Assembly (NCBI GenBank): GCA_017424575.1
Contig: JAFOYQ010000167.1
Location: forward strand, 1 to 39,168
Direction of reading: 5' to 3'
Source: Muribaculaceae bacterium
GTDB lineage: Bacteria; Bacteroidota; Bacteroidia; Bacteroidales; Muribaculaceae
Length of the DNA stretch: 39,168 bases
This document shows, in pieces, positions 6,847 through 15,550 of the stretch. How positions within the stretch are numbered: position 1 is the stretch's first letter; every line of letters starts with the position of its first letter. The translations under genes and the position numbers were made by a program. Below the pieces are notes generated by a model. It worked only from the letters and a program-made list of their open reading frames with translations. It had not been told where the DNA came from and made no database searches.

Positions 6847-9800
6847 TTATTTATTCTTATTGGCGATTTTACGAAGTTTGCGACGATTACGTTTCACACC
6901 TACAGCAGCAAATATACAGTATAATGCAGGCGTATAGAACAATGTCAACAATGTAGAGAATGTCAAACCACCGATAACGGCAACACCCATTGGACGCCAC
7001 ATTTCAGCACCTTCGCCCGAACCAACTGCCATTGGAACCATACCGAGAATTGTGGTCAATGCAGTCATAACGATAGGACGAAGACGAGATTCACCACCAT
7101 TTACAACAGCATGACGAATCGACATGCCACGTTCGCGGTTGAGCGTAATATAGTCAATGAGCACAATACCATTTTTCACAACGATACCAATCAACATAAT
7201 TGCACCAATCATTGACATCACATTAAGGTTTTGTCCTGTGAGGAACAATAACCCAAACACACCAGTAAATGCGAATGGAAGAGATGTCATGATGATACCT
7301 GGATATACATACGATTCAAACTGTGCTGCCATCACGATGTAAACCAATATGATAATGAGTACACCAAGCGTCAACAAGTCGGCGAACGATTCTTGTTGGT
7401 CTTCATAACTACCCGAAAGTTCAATTGCAATACCTGCAGGAATATCCATCTTATCAATTGCTTTTTGAGATGCAGCCACAACTTCACTCATTGGGACACC
7501 CGATACAGTTGTTTTTACAGTAATGATACGTTCACGGTCTTTACGTTCAATAGTAGGAGGTGTAAAGCGTTCTACTACTGTACCAACATCTTTTATTCTC
7601 ACTGCATTTCCAGTTGGACTATAAATTAAGATGTTTTCAATATCCTCAATTGATGTACGATGTTCAGGCGCATACATCACCTTGATATAATACTCTTCAC
7701 CATCTTCACGATAAAGAGAGGCGATGCTACCATTGATGCGGTTGCGAAGATACATTGCGGCAGTTTGAAGATTTAGACCATAGATAGCCAATTTTTCACG
7801 ATCAAAATCCACTTGATATTCAGGTTGATAATCCGAACGAGAAATAATAATATCGGCTGTACCTTTAATACCTTCAAGTGCGCGTTTAAGTTGTTGAGCA
7901 ACTGAGTCGGTTTCGGCAAAATCATAACCATAGATTTCGTAGTCAATGGTTGATTGGCCATTCATGCCACCACCGCCACCACCAACGTTCACTTGGCGTT
8001 TCTTAAACTCGGGATAGCGTTTGAGGTCTTCACGCATGAGGTCGGCAATTTCTACAATGCCACGCTCGCGATCTTCCGAACTTGAAAGTTTGATATTCAT
8101 CGAAACGATGTGAGAACCATTGTTTTGCAATGATGCAAATGTATTATCACTTGATGCTTGACCAGTAGTATAGTTAAGCACTTGGATTTCGGGATATTTT
8201 TCTCTCCACTCTTTTGCTAAACGAGCAGTTACCTCATCGGCAATCTCTACGCGAGTACCAATTGGAAGTTCAAGCGACACACCAAGACGACCATTGTCGC
8301 CAGTTGGGAAGAACTCTGTACCCACAAATTTCAAAAGGAAAATTGAAGCAATAAAGATAGCAGTACATGCAACAATTGTTGATACTTTGTGGCGAACAAC
8401 AAACCCAAGAGCACGACCATAAGCGCGGTCAATTGCATCAAGACCTTTATTTATAGGTGTAAAGAAAATAGTATAAAGTTTGCCATGCTTAACACCTTTG
8501 CGAAGAAGTTGTGAACAAAGCATTGGAGTGAGCGATAATGCACAAGTTGTAGAGATAATCATCATAATTGTTACCATCCAACCAAGTTGCTTGAACATTA
8601 CGCCAGTCATACCAGTAACCAATGTCAATGGGAAGAATACGGCAATCAATGTGAGTGTTGATGCGATAACCGAGATACCCACCTCATTTGTACCATGTAT
8701 AGCAGCTTGTTTAGGATCACTACCACGCTCAATATGAGTTGTTACGTTTTCAAGAACCACAATCGCGTCATCGACCACCATACCAATAGAGATTGACAAT
8801 GATGATAACGAGATGATGTTAAGACTTGTTCCAGTAATTGCAAGATAGATAAACGATGCAATCAATGAGATAGGAATTGTGATACAAATAATCATTGTAG
8901 CACGCCAACGTCCTAAGAAACAGAACACCACGATTACAACAAACAACAATGCATACATTACAGTTTCTACTAGAGAGTTGATTGTATTGCGAATGTTGTC
9001 GGATGTATCAACAATCATTTTGAGTTTAACATCAGCAGGAAGGCGTTTTTGCAATGATGGGAGCATTTCGATAACCTTGTTAGAGATTTCAACAGAGTTT
9101 GCACCCGATTGTTTTTGAATTACAATCATTGCCCCTTTCTTGCCATCGGTATGAGCTTGTTGAGCACGTTCTTCGAGTGAGTCATCAACAATAGCTACAT
9201 CTTTAAGGTAGATATTTTTTCCACCTTGCGAACCCACAACAATGTTGCTCATCTCCTCAGGCGATTCAAATTCACCTTGCACACGGAGTGAGTAAGTGTC
9301 AGAACCAATATCAAACGAACCACCTGGGATATTACGGTTTTCGGCTGCGATTATACCCGAGATTGTTTCGATTGAAAGATTATATGCTTCAAGACGCACA
9401 GGGTCAACATAAATATGAATTTCACGCTTTGGTGCACCTGAAATTGATACCGAACCCACACCATCAACACGTGCCAATGGATTGACTACAGCATCATCAA
9501 GAATCTTGTAAAGACCTGGCATACTTTCATCGGCTTGGACTGAAAGCATCATGATGGGCACCATGTCGGAACTAAACTTGAAGATAATAGGATTTTCGAC
9601 ATCATCGGGCAGCGCACTTTCAACCATGTCAAGTTTGTCGCGCACATCATTTGTTAAGACATCAATATCATATCCAAATTCAAATTCAAGCGTAATGATA
9701 GAGATATTTTCACGTGATTTTGAAGTTATGTGCTTCAAATGCTCCACTGTGTTAAGAGTATTTTCAAGTGGACGAGTTACATTTTGCTCAATATCTTGAG

Positions 9801-9966
9801 CACTTGCACCCTGATACGAGGTCATTACCATAATGGTATTTGTCTCAATATCGGGATAAAGGTCGATTGGAAGAGTAGAAAGCGAGAACAAACCTAAGAT
9901 TGTAACAGCTAAAAAGCATAGCGTTGTCATAATAGGTCGCTTTACCGCACCTGCATATAAACTCAT
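6847..9966 (-). CDS. RND efflux transporter, AcrB-like inner-membrane pump
   Basis: A 1,039-residue protein of the HAE-1/AcrB type that exports hydrophobic compounds using the proton gradient. It has the RND duplication: a first membrane helix (about 12-30), a large periplasmic loop (about 35-330), helices 2-6, a second periplasmic loop and helices 8-12. The proton-relay pair Asp399-Asp400 sits in helix 4 (GMVVDDAIVVLEN) and the partner Lys is in helix 10 (GIVVKNGIVLID). A glycine-rich run (VGGGGGGMNG) lies in the second periplasmic part. Length and motifs are complete. It works with the adaptor encoded 51 nt upstream and the TolC-like channel before that. Antiporter-type drugs, bile acids or fatty acids are likelier substrates than metals, but this is inference. 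Confidence 0.96.
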   Translation of the reverse strand: MSLYAGAVKRPIMTTLCFLAVTILGLFSLSTLPIDLYPDIETNTIMVMTSYQGASAQDIEQNVTRPLENTLNTVEHLKHITSKSRENISIITLEFEFGYDIDVLTNDVRDKLDMVESALPDDVENPIIFKFSSDMVPIMMLSVQADESMPGLYKILDDAVVNPLARVDGVGSVSISGAPKREIHIYVDPVRLEAYNLSIETISGIIAAENRNIPGGSFDIGSDTYSLRVQGEFESPEEMSNIVVGSQGGKNIYLKDVAIVDDSLEERAQQAHTDGKKGAMIVIQKQSGANSVEISNKVIEMLPSLQKRLPADVKLKMIVDTSDNIRNTINSLVETVMYALLFVVIVVFCFLGRWRATMIICITIPISLIASFIYLAITGTSLNIISLSSLSISIGMVVDDAIVVLENVTTHIERGSDPKQAAIHGTNEVGISVIASTLTLIAVFFPLTLVTGMTGVMFKQLGWMVTIMMIISTTCALSLTPMLCSQLLRKGVKHGKLYTIFFTPINKGLDAIDRAYGRALGFVVRHKVSTIVACTAIFIASIFLLKFVGTEFFPTGDNGRLGVSLELPIGTRVEIADEVTARLAKEWREKYPEIQVLNYTTGQASSDNTFASLQNNGSHIVSMNIKLSSSEDRERGIVEIADLMREDLKRYPEFKKRQVNVGGGGGGMNGQSTIDYEIYGYDFAETDSVAQQLKRALEGIKGTADIIISRSDYQPEYQVDFDREKLAIYGLNLQTAAMYLRNRINGSIASLYREDGEEYYIKVMYAPEHRTSIEDIENILIYSPTGNAVRIKDVGTVVERFTPPTIERKDRERIITVKTTVSGVPMSEVVAASQKAIDKMDIPAGIAIELSGSYEDQQESFADLLTLGVLIIILVYIVMAAQFESYVYPGIIMTSLPFAFTGVFGLLFLTGQNLNVMSMIGAIMLIGIVVKNGIVLIDYITLNRERGMSIRHAVVNGGESRLRPIVMTALTTILGMVPMAVGSGEGAEMWRPMGVAVIGGLTFSTLLTLFYTPALYCIFAAVGVKRNRRKLRKIANKNK

Positions 9967-10017
9967 AATATTATTATGTTATGTTGAGATAAATATGTTC
10001 GATTAATTAAAAACTGA

Positions 10018-11085
10018 TTATTTTGAAGCAACAGAGTCGGTTGCTACAGCATTTCCCGAAGCATCACGCTTGAGAAGCTCAACCTTAGAGCCATTTATAA
10101 GTTGTGATTGACCACTGATAACTACAAGGTCATTATTGTTTATACCTGAAATGATTTCGTAGGCATTATCAAGACGTTGGCCGAGTTCAACTTTGTTAAA
10201 CGATACTACACCATCTTTGTAAACATACACATATTTGTTACCCGAACCAGTTTGTTTAACAACAGCGCGATCAGGAACGACTACATGGTTGGCAGTTCCG
10301 AGATTAATTGATACGCGAGCAAACATACCTGGTTTAATCTTTTGACCAGGGTTATTAATACTAATTTCAGTTGTAAATGTGCGAGTAGCAGGATTTACAG
10401 TAGGGTGAATACGTTTCACTTTACCTGTAAATGTTTCGCCTGGGAAACCGTCGAAAGCTACTTCAACTTCCATACCGTTGGCGATTTTAGAATAATCACC
10501 CTCAGTTACATTAATCATCACGTTTACATAGGGGCTCAATTGGCCAACTGTCAAAATAGGAGTCCCACCACACATATCACCAGCATCAAAGTTACGAGCA
10601 GTAACTACGCCATTGATAGGCGAAGTGAGAATAGTATTTTCCATTAAATTTTTATATTGGCTTTCAAGTCCATCAAGATTAGATTTACATTGGTCAACTG
10701 CTTGTTGCGTACCTGAACCGATTTCAAGAAGGTTTTTAGCACGTTCATACTCAAGTTTAGCATAATCAAGACGCACCTTAAGTTGGTCAGAATTTGCTTC
10801 GTCGAGAATTACCAATGTTTGGCCACGACGCACTTGTGAACCCACATCAACAAGAATTTTTTTGATACGATTGGGTGTTGCAGGCGAAATATTATTAATA
10901 TTATCAGCCTCAACAGTGGCAGTATATTCATTGATTTGTGCCACATTTTGTGTTGTTACTTGCATCACGTCAACCACAGGAAGCACTTCTTCTGAGGTTT
11001 CTACTTTTGCTTCTTCTTTTGAAGAGCATGCTGCCATTGAGGCTGCCAATGCGATGAAAACGAGTGATTTATTGTATAGTTTCAT
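10018..11085 (-). CDS. RND efflux periplasmic adaptor lipoprotein (MFP/HlyD family)
   Basis: This 355-residue membrane-fusion protein couples the RND pump to the outer-membrane channel. The signal peptide ends in a lipobox (SMAAC, Cys20), so it is lipid-anchored in the periplasm. A barrel-sandwich (lipoyl-like) hybrid domain follows, split by a coiled-coil hairpin (about 95-150). Next come a beta-barrel (with TVNPATRTFTTEI) and a membrane-proximal domain that ends with ASGNAVATDSVASK. It lies 36 nt after the TolC-like gene and 51 nt before the pump gene in the same orientation, giving the classic outer-membrane/adaptor/pump order of Bacteroidetes. Family assignment is firm; substrate is not inferable. 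Confidence 0.94.
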   Translation of the reverse strand: MKLYNKSLVFIALAASMAACSSKEEAKVETSEEVLPVVDVMQVTTQNVAQINEYTATVEADNINNISPATPNRIKKILVDVGSQVRRGQTLVILDEANSDQLKVRLDYAKLEYERAKNLLEIGSGTQQAVDQCKSNLDGLESQYKNLMENTILTSPINGVVTARNFDAGDMCGGTPILTVGQLSPYVNVMINVTEGDYSKIANGMEVEVAFDGFPGETFTGKVKRIHPTVNPATRTFTTEISINNPGQKIKPGMFARVSINLGTANHVVVPDRAVVKQTGSGNKYVYVYKDGVVSFNKVELGQRLDNAYEIISGINNNDLVVISGQSQLINGSKVELLKRDASGNAVATDSVASK

Positions 11086-11121
11086 ATGTTATGATATTTT
11101 TTTAATATTAAGAAAAGAGTT

Positions 11122-12558
11122 TTATTCTGTAGTTGTATAACGTTCAATATCAGCGTTACCCAAAAGCAGTTCCAAATCGTTGTTTGCTACCAAGTAGTTA
11201 TAAATTGATTGGTAGTAAGCAAGGCGAGAACGAGTGAGAGCCAATTCCGAATCGCGAAGGTCGAGATATGAAGCGGCACCAATTTTAAAGCTCTTTTCGA
11301 TAATATCGTGAGCTTTATCGGCTTGCTTAACATTTTCGGCACTTGATGCGATTTGTTTCACATTTTTATTAATGTTATCAATCGCCAAATCAACTTGCAT
11401 ATTGATTGAGCGCTCAAGATTTTCGCGTTGGAACTTCATTTCATCAACTTGAATCTTGGCTTGCTTAATTTTATAATAACGTTGACCACCTTGGAATATA
11501 GGGAGTGAAAGTGACAACCCTACAGTTGAATATGGACTCCAACGGAAGTTTTTAAACATATTACCGTCCGACATTGATGTCCAGTTATAATTGGCAGTAA
11601 ACGCAACTGTTGGGAACCAAGCCATTTGTTGAATATCAAGAGCATCATTCAATGTTTGGGTTTGAATATCAAGCATTTTCAAATCGGTATTTTGATCAAT
11701 TGATTTGTTAATGCTAAGAACATCTTCATACATTGTTTGCTCATAAGCTGCAAGTGTTATTGTTGGTTCAAAAGGTATTGCAGCATCCATGCCCATTAAT
11801 ATTGACATGTGTAATTTTGCTTGTTTAATTGCAATTTCTGCTTGCAAAAGTTCGGGTTCAATATTTTTTACAGCAACTGAGGTGCGCAACACATCATATT
11901 CTGAAGCTGCACCAAGTTCATGTTTCTTCACATAAATTTCGTGAGTAAATTTTGCATTTTCATAGTTATCTTGTATCACACGATATGAATCATTGGCAAG
12001 CAATAGTCCATAATATGCAGCTTTTACTTGATTAATGAGATTTAATCGTGATTTGCGTGCTGTTTCTACACTTTGCAAAATTTGAGTATCGCTTAGGTTG
12101 AGCGATTTCCATAGTTGAGGAGCAATTAAAGGCAATGTCGCAGAAAACCCTAACGAATAAGAGTTATCAAGACCCATTTTAATACCACTTGCCGATGACT
12201 TGCTTGAAGCTTTGCTATTTTCTCCAGCTTCACCTCCAGCAGTTGAACCACCACCCGTAGCTCCACCTAAAGCGCCCATATTGAGATACATTGTTTGCTT
12301 CTCCACTGTGCGACTGTATTGTCCAGCAAAACTAATTGATGGTAACAATTGTCCTATGACCTCCTTTTTCGAATAATCCATACGTTTAATCTCCATATCG
12401 GCAACTTTAATCGATGGATTTTCACTGAGTGCAATAGTAATACATTGATCAAGCGACAATTTTATTGTGTCGTTGTAGGATTGTTCTTGTGCTAACATTG
12501 GGAACGCTACACCCATCGTTAGCGATAAAATAACTGCTTTAAGAATTACTCTTTTCAT
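11122..12558 (-). CDS. TolC-family outer-membrane efflux channel
   Basis: A 478-residue protein with a Sec signal peptide (cleavage near Ala23-Gln24), then two outer-membrane-efflux-protein repeats rich in long amphipathic helices and short beta hairpins. The repeat signature LDQCITIALSENPSI opens the first, and the second contains VGLSLSLPIFQGG. A Gly/Ser-rich insertion (about 98-126) is a likely surface loop. The absence of a lipobox cysteine separates it from NodT-type lipoproteins. It is the first gene of the efflux operon; the -7 box lies 33 nt upstream at 12591-12598. Confidence 0.94.
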   Translation of the reverse strand: MKRVILKAVILSLTMGVAFPMLAQEQSYNDTIKLSLDQCITIALSENPSIKVADMEIKRMDYSKKEVIGQLLPSISFAGQYSRTVEKQTMYLNMGALGGATGGGSTAGGEAGENSKASSKSSASGIKMGLDNSYSLGFSATLPLIAPQLWKSLNLSDTQILQSVETARKSRLNLINQVKAAYYGLLLANDSYRVIQDNYENAKFTHEIYVKKHELGAASEYDVLRTSVAVKNIEPELLQAEIAIKQAKLHMSILMGMDAAIPFEPTITLAAYEQTMYEDVLSINKSIDQNTDLKMLDIQTQTLNDALDIQQMAWFPTVAFTANYNWTSMSDGNMFKNFRWSPYSTVGLSLSLPIFQGGQRYYKIKQAKIQVDEMKFQRENLERSINMQVDLAIDNINKNVKQIASSAENVKQADKAHDIIEKSFKIGAASYLDLRDSELALTRSRLAYYQSIYNYLVANNDLELLLGNADIERYTTTE

Positions 12559-12590
12559 ATATGTCTATGTGTATTTCTAGAAAATTCATG

Positions 12591-12598
12591 CAAAGTTA
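12591..12598 (-). promoter_or_regulatory. -7 box of the RND efflux operon
   Basis: On the minus strand TAACTTTG matches TAnnTTTG and is 33 nt upstream of the TolC-like start codon. No good -33 TTTG lies at the expected distance, which would suit a regulated promoter. I see no nearby regulator gene. Confidence 0.5.
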
Positions 12599-12630
12599 CC
12601 ACAATTTACTCGTATAATAAATAATAACTA

Positions 12631-12674
12631 AAAAAATAAGCCAAAAGTTCCAATTTAACGGCACTTTTGGCTTA
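12631..12674 (-). terminator. Terminator of ilvA
   Basis: TAAGCCAAAAGT (12637-12648) and ACTTTTGGCTTA (12663-12674) form a perfect 12-bp stem with a 14-nt loop. On the minus strand it is followed by a U-rich run (TTATTTTTTT), 67 nt beyond the ilvA stop and upstream of the efflux operon promoter. Confidence 0.85.
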
Positions 12675-12740
12675 CTTTTGGCATATTTTGCCATTTCCCT
12701 AATGTTAACTTGTGTTTTTTATTAAAAAAATGTGCGAAAT

Positions 12741-13943
12741 TTAGTTTAATACACAATATCCTGCATTTGATAATCCTTGGCGAATGGTTTCAATATGCTC
12801 TGCATTGAGTGTCTCTAATTCAATACGAAGCACACAACCATTGATTTCTTGACTCGCATTAATACGCTCATGAGCCACCGACAACACATTACCACCCAAG
12901 TCGGCAATAATATTACATACTCCCGACAATTGTCCGGGCTTGTCGTAGAGGTCTATTTTGAACGTAAAATTGCGACCACTCTTCGACAATCCACGAGTAA
13001 TAACACGGCTCAATGTGGTCACGTCAATATTGCCACCCGACACTAAACACACTGTCTTTTTACCCTTGAGAGGAAGTTTATTAAACATTATCGCAGCAGT
13101 TGCTACAGCACCTGCTCCTTCCGATACAATTTTATGTTGTTCAAGTAGTGCAAGAATCGCAGCAGCAATCTCATCGTCACTTACCGTAACCACCTCATCA
13201 ACATATTTATTACACATCTCAAAGGTGTTTACTCCTGGTTCTTTCACTGCGATACCGTCGGCAATAGTCGATACCGATGATAAATGTTGAATATTACCCT
13301 CTTGTAATGATGTAGCCATACTTGGAGCTCCCGACGACTGAACACCATAAACCTTTACATCGGGACGTAGTGTCTTAATAGCAAATGCAACACCCGAAAT
13401 CAATCCTCCGCCACCAATAGGCACTACAACAGCTTCAACATCGGGCATATCTTCAAGAATTTCAAGACCAATAGTTCCTTGACCAGCAATCACTTTAGGA
13501 TCATCAAATGGATGCACAAAAGTATAGCCCATTTCATCTCTAAGTTGAATCGCCTTGGCATAAGCATCGTCATATACGCCTGGCACCAAACACACATCTG
13601 CGCCATATCCCTTTGTAGCCTCTACCTTTGAGATGGGAGCCCCTGCAGGCAAGCAAATCAATGCCTTTATGCCATTGTGCGACGCACCAAATGCCACCCC
13701 TTGAGCATGGTTGCCTGCCGAGCAAGCAACCACCCCTCTACTCTTCTCCTCTTCTGAGAGTTGAGAGATTTTATAATATGCACCACGCAACTTAAATGAA
13801 CCAGTGTATTGCATATTTTCGGGTTTGATATACACATTTACATCACGATTTAAGCGACGTGACCAAATGAGAGGAGTTTTGCGCAACACCCCACTCAACA
13901 CCTTTTGGGCATTATAAATCTCGTTAATTTCTAACTTGGCCAT
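12741..13943 (-). CDS. ilvA: Threonine ammonia-lyase (threonine dehydratase) with ACT domain
   Basis: A PLP enzyme that deaminates threonine to 2-oxobutanoate, the first step toward isoleucine. It has 400 residues from the ATG at 13943. The PLP lysine is Lys51 in TGSFKLRGAY, and the phosphate loop is PIGGGGLISG. The fold-II dehydratase domain covers about 1-320. A single C-terminal ACT domain (about 325-400, containing DKPGQLSGV) suggests allosteric control by an amino acid. An in-frame upstream ATG at 14051 would add 36 residues that do not fit the family. The -7 box at 13967-13974 falls inside that extension, so the downstream start is preferred. Monocistronic, with its own promoter and terminator. 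Confidence 0.95.
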   Translation of the reverse strand: MAKLEINEIYNAQKVLSGVLRKTPLIWSRRLNRDVNVYIKPENMQYTGSFKLRGAYYKISQLSEEEKSRGVVACSAGNHAQGVAFGASHNGIKALICLPAGAPISKVEATKGYGADVCLVPGVYDDAYAKAIQLRDEMGYTFVHPFDDPKVIAGQGTIGLEILEDMPDVEAVVVPIGGGGLISGVAFAIKTLRPDVKVYGVQSSGAPSMATSLQEGNIQHLSSVSTIADGIAVKEPGVNTFEMCNKYVDEVVTVSDDEIAAAILALLEQHKIVSEGAGAVATAAIMFNKLPLKGKKTVCLVSGGNIDVTTLSRVITRGLSKSGRNFTFKIDLYDKPGQLSGVCNIIADLGGNVLSVAHERINASQEINGCVLRIELETLNAEHIETIRQGLSNAGYCVLN

Positions 13944-13966
13944 AATAAACAGTTTTTTATGTAATG

Positions 13967-13974
13967 CAAATTTA
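13967..13974 (-). promoter_or_regulatory. -7 box of ilvA
   Basis: TAAATTTG on the minus strand lies 23 nt before the chosen ilvA start codon. A TTTG at 13998-14001 is 23 nt upstream, slightly too far for the usual 19-21 nt spacing. The position of this box supports the ATG at 13943 as the real start. Confidence 0.5.
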
Positions 13975-14068
13975 CAAGAATTTTGAATATTGCAACACAA
14001 AAGCACGAAAAAAAAGAAAATGAATGATGCCATGTCGATGAAAACACCCACAACACTCCCTCATTTCT

Positions 14069-14086
14069 CCCACCTCGCCTGGGTGT
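14069..14086. repeat. Left copy of an 18-nt inverted repeat bracketing the SUMF1 unit
   Basis: cccacctcgcctgggtgt is the exact reverse complement of 15296-15313. It lies downstream of the SUMF1-lipoprotein terminator. The GC-rich sequence stands out from its AT-rich surroundings. It is followed directly by the tail gtgatg, so gggtgtgtgatg (14081-14092) also recurs as a direct repeat at 15312-15323. Confidence 0.8.
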
Positions 14087-14112
14087 GTGATGTTGAAGCA
14101 TATTCACGGGGC

Positions 14113-14155
14113 AAAAAAAAAGCAACTCCCCAAATTATATGGGGAATTGCTTTTT
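14113..14155 (-). terminator. Terminator of the SUMF1-domain lipoprotein gene
   Basis: AAAAAGCAA (14117-14125) pairs with TTGCTTTTT (14147-14155); after one mismatch, TCCCCA (14127-14132) pairs with TGGGGA (14140-14145). On the minus strand it ends in nine U. It lies 47 nt after the stop codon. Confidence 0.88.
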
Positions 14156-14201
14156 ATATCCTAAATCGTTTTAACTTAAGAATAGAGCGGATAAGTCCAA
14201 C

Positions 14202-15110
14202 CTATAGTCTTGAACAAACTAAACGAAACCCAAGGCTGTTAGCGCGCATGTCGGGGGTGCGGCGGTTGCGATACGACACTCGACAGAACTCCGCTCTGTG
14301 GCTCCAACTACCGCCACGGAACACGCGGCGAGAGCCCGATGTCTCAGGACCGGTGGGATTGCTCTGCGAAGATGACGAATATTCTCCATACCAATCACTA
14401 CACCATTCCCATACATTGCCAGTCATATCATAAAGGCCTAATTCGTTAGGGGCTTTGGTGCCTACCGGGTGAGTTCCATAGGCAGGGCTGCTTTCCCCTA
14501 CATCACAAGCATTATCAAAATACCATGCCACTTTATCAATAGTGTTGCTGCCTGCATATTTATAGCCTTCGCTCTTATTCCCTCCTCGGGCTGCATATTC
14601 CCACTCGGCCTCGGTGGGAAGACGGAAGGTTTTGCCGGTTATCTTATTCAAGCGTGGTATAAAGATATTAACTATATCTTCCCAACTCACATAATAGGCA
14701 GGATAATCATTGCCTACTCCATATTCTGACGATGAATCATCTCCTAACCATACATCTGAGGCGTCTGCACTCATTATTGAGCCATCGGCACAGGGGCCAC
14801 TATATTTCATAACATATTCCCACAACTGTTGAGTGACTTCATATTTTCCGATGTAGAAATCACTCAAGGTCACTTGATGAGTGGGACGTTCATCGCTATC
14901 GTAATCACTACCTTGCTCCTCTGTAGCACCCATTGTAAAGGTGCCACCTTTTACAAGCACCATTTCGTCATTGGGCAATCCATTAAAAATGCCATCTTTC
15001 GTAATGTCATTTTTTAATGTTGGCTCATCGTTTTCATCCTTACTACATGATGAAAATCCAATTGATAGCATCAATATTACTATCAAATAATAAATACTTT
15101 TCTTTCTCAT
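14202..15110 (-). CDS. SUMF1/FGE-sulfatase-domain lipoprotein
   Basis: A 302-residue protein from the ATG at 15110. An in-frame upstream start at 15206 is rejected because the promoter at 15152-15182 lies inside that extension and the 15110 start gives a clean lipoprotein signal (IGFSSC, Cys22). The mature part is a formylglycine-generating-enzyme (SUMF1) fold starting at about residue 45: VKGGTFTMGAT, then YEVTQQLWEYV, FRLPTEAEWEYAARGG, MTGNVWEWCSDW and the C-terminal GGSW block. True FGE has two catalytic cysteines six positions apart in its GGSY/W-xCxxxxC block. Here the first is replaced (GGSWSHRAEFC), so sulfatase activation is doubtful. Such domains in Bacteroidetes often occur in surface lipoproteins of unknown role. 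No sulfatase gene is nearby. Confidence 0.9.
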   Translation of the reverse strand: MRKKSIYYLIVILMLSIGFSSCSKDENDEPTLKNDITKDGIFNGLPNDEMVLVKGGTFTMGATEEQGSDYDSDERPTHQVTLSDFYIGKYEVTQQLWEYVMKYSGPCADGSIMSADASDVWLGDDSSSEYGVGNDYPAYYVSWEDIVNIFIPRLNKITGKTFRLPTEAEWEYAARGGNKSEGYKYAGSNTIDKVAWYFDNACDVGESSPAYGTHPVGTKAPNELGLYDMTGNVWEWCSDWYGEYSSSSQSNPTGPETSGSRRVFRGGSWSHRAEFCRVSYRNRRTPDMRANSLGFRLVCSRL

Positions 15111-15151
15111 AATGTTAGGTATATGTTTATTAATGTTATATCTATTTTTCA

Positions 15152-15182
15152 CAAAGATAGTGTTTATTGAGTAATGTGCAAA
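15152..15182 (-). promoter_or_regulatory. Promoter of the SUMF1-domain lipoprotein gene
   Basis: On the minus strand, TTTG (15179-15182) and TATCTTTG (15152-15159) are separated by 19 nt, a full match to the Bacteroidetes consensus. The start codon at 15110 follows 41 nt later. The location argues against the longer in-frame start at 15206. Confidence 0.7.
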
Positions 15183-15264
15183 AAAAAGAATTTTTAATTC
15201 GTGCATTGCCTACCTATCTAAAGCAAATAAAAAAGGCAATAGATTACCCTTTCTATTAGTTAGC

Positions 15265-15297
15265 GTTATCCGTGTTATCATGCAATAACACGATAAC
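15265..15297. repeat. Hairpin-forming inverted repeat next to the 18-nt repeat
   Basis: CGTGTTAT (15271-15278) pairs with ATAACACG (15285-15292) around a 6-nt loop. After a one-base bulge, GTTAT (15265-15269) pairs with ATAAC (15293-15297). There is no U tract on either side, so it is not a convincing terminator. It directly abuts the GC-rich repeat copy. Confidence 0.6.
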
Positions 15298-15313
15298 ACC
15301 CAGGCGAGGTGGG
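15296..15313. repeat. Right copy of the 18-nt inverted repeat
   Basis: acacccaggcgaggtggg is the exact reverse complement of 14069-14086. It continues into gtgtgtgatg. Within this copy ACACCC (15296-15301) can also pair with GGGTGT (15312-15317) to form a local hairpin. The two copies enclose the SUMF1 lipoprotein gene with its promoter and terminator. Confidence 0.8.
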
Positions 15314-15471
15314 GTGTGTGATGAAAATATAGCAAAGGATGGGGTAAACATTAAATCAAAATGAAAGCAAAAAGAGATGTTTTATTGATAAAATTAAAGA
15401 AATATGAGTTTTTGCTTGCAAAATGTAATTATTTTTTCGCAAAAATATATCGCATATTGAATTCTTTTTTG

Positions 15472-15479
15472 TATCTTTG
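15472..15479 (+). promoter_or_regulatory. -7 box of maeB
   Basis: TATCTTTG matches TAnnTTTG. It leaves a leader of about 65 nt before the ATG at 15551. No TTTG lies at the standard -33 distance. Confidence 0.5.
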
Positions 15480-15550
15480 CACTTGACTTAGAAAAAACGG
15501 TCAATATCTACTCATTAATTTTGAATTTATAACTATAACTACATACTACT

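Larger units (their letters stand above)
15111..15550. other. Divergent intergenic region, SUMF1 lipoprotein / maeB
   Basis: A 440-bp non-coding stretch. It contains the leftward SUMF1 promoter (15152-15182), a hairpin at 15265-15297, the right copy of the 18-nt inverted repeat (15296-15313) and the rightward maeB -7 box (15472-15479). The 15330-15470 part is AT-rich and shows no frame, RNA gene or repeat that I can support. Confidence 0.6.

Noticed and set aside
13944..14051. Longer ilvA start adding 36 residues
   Set aside because: The added residues do not fit the family, and a -7 box lies within the extension 23 nt before the shorter start.
13990..14433. 147-residue plus-strand frame
   Set aside because: Antisense to the SUMF1 gene and its terminator, with composition of a shadow frame.
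15111..15206. Longer start for the SUMF1-domain lipoprotein
   Set aside because: The extension covers a full promoter (15152-15182) and would mask the lipoprotein signal peptide.
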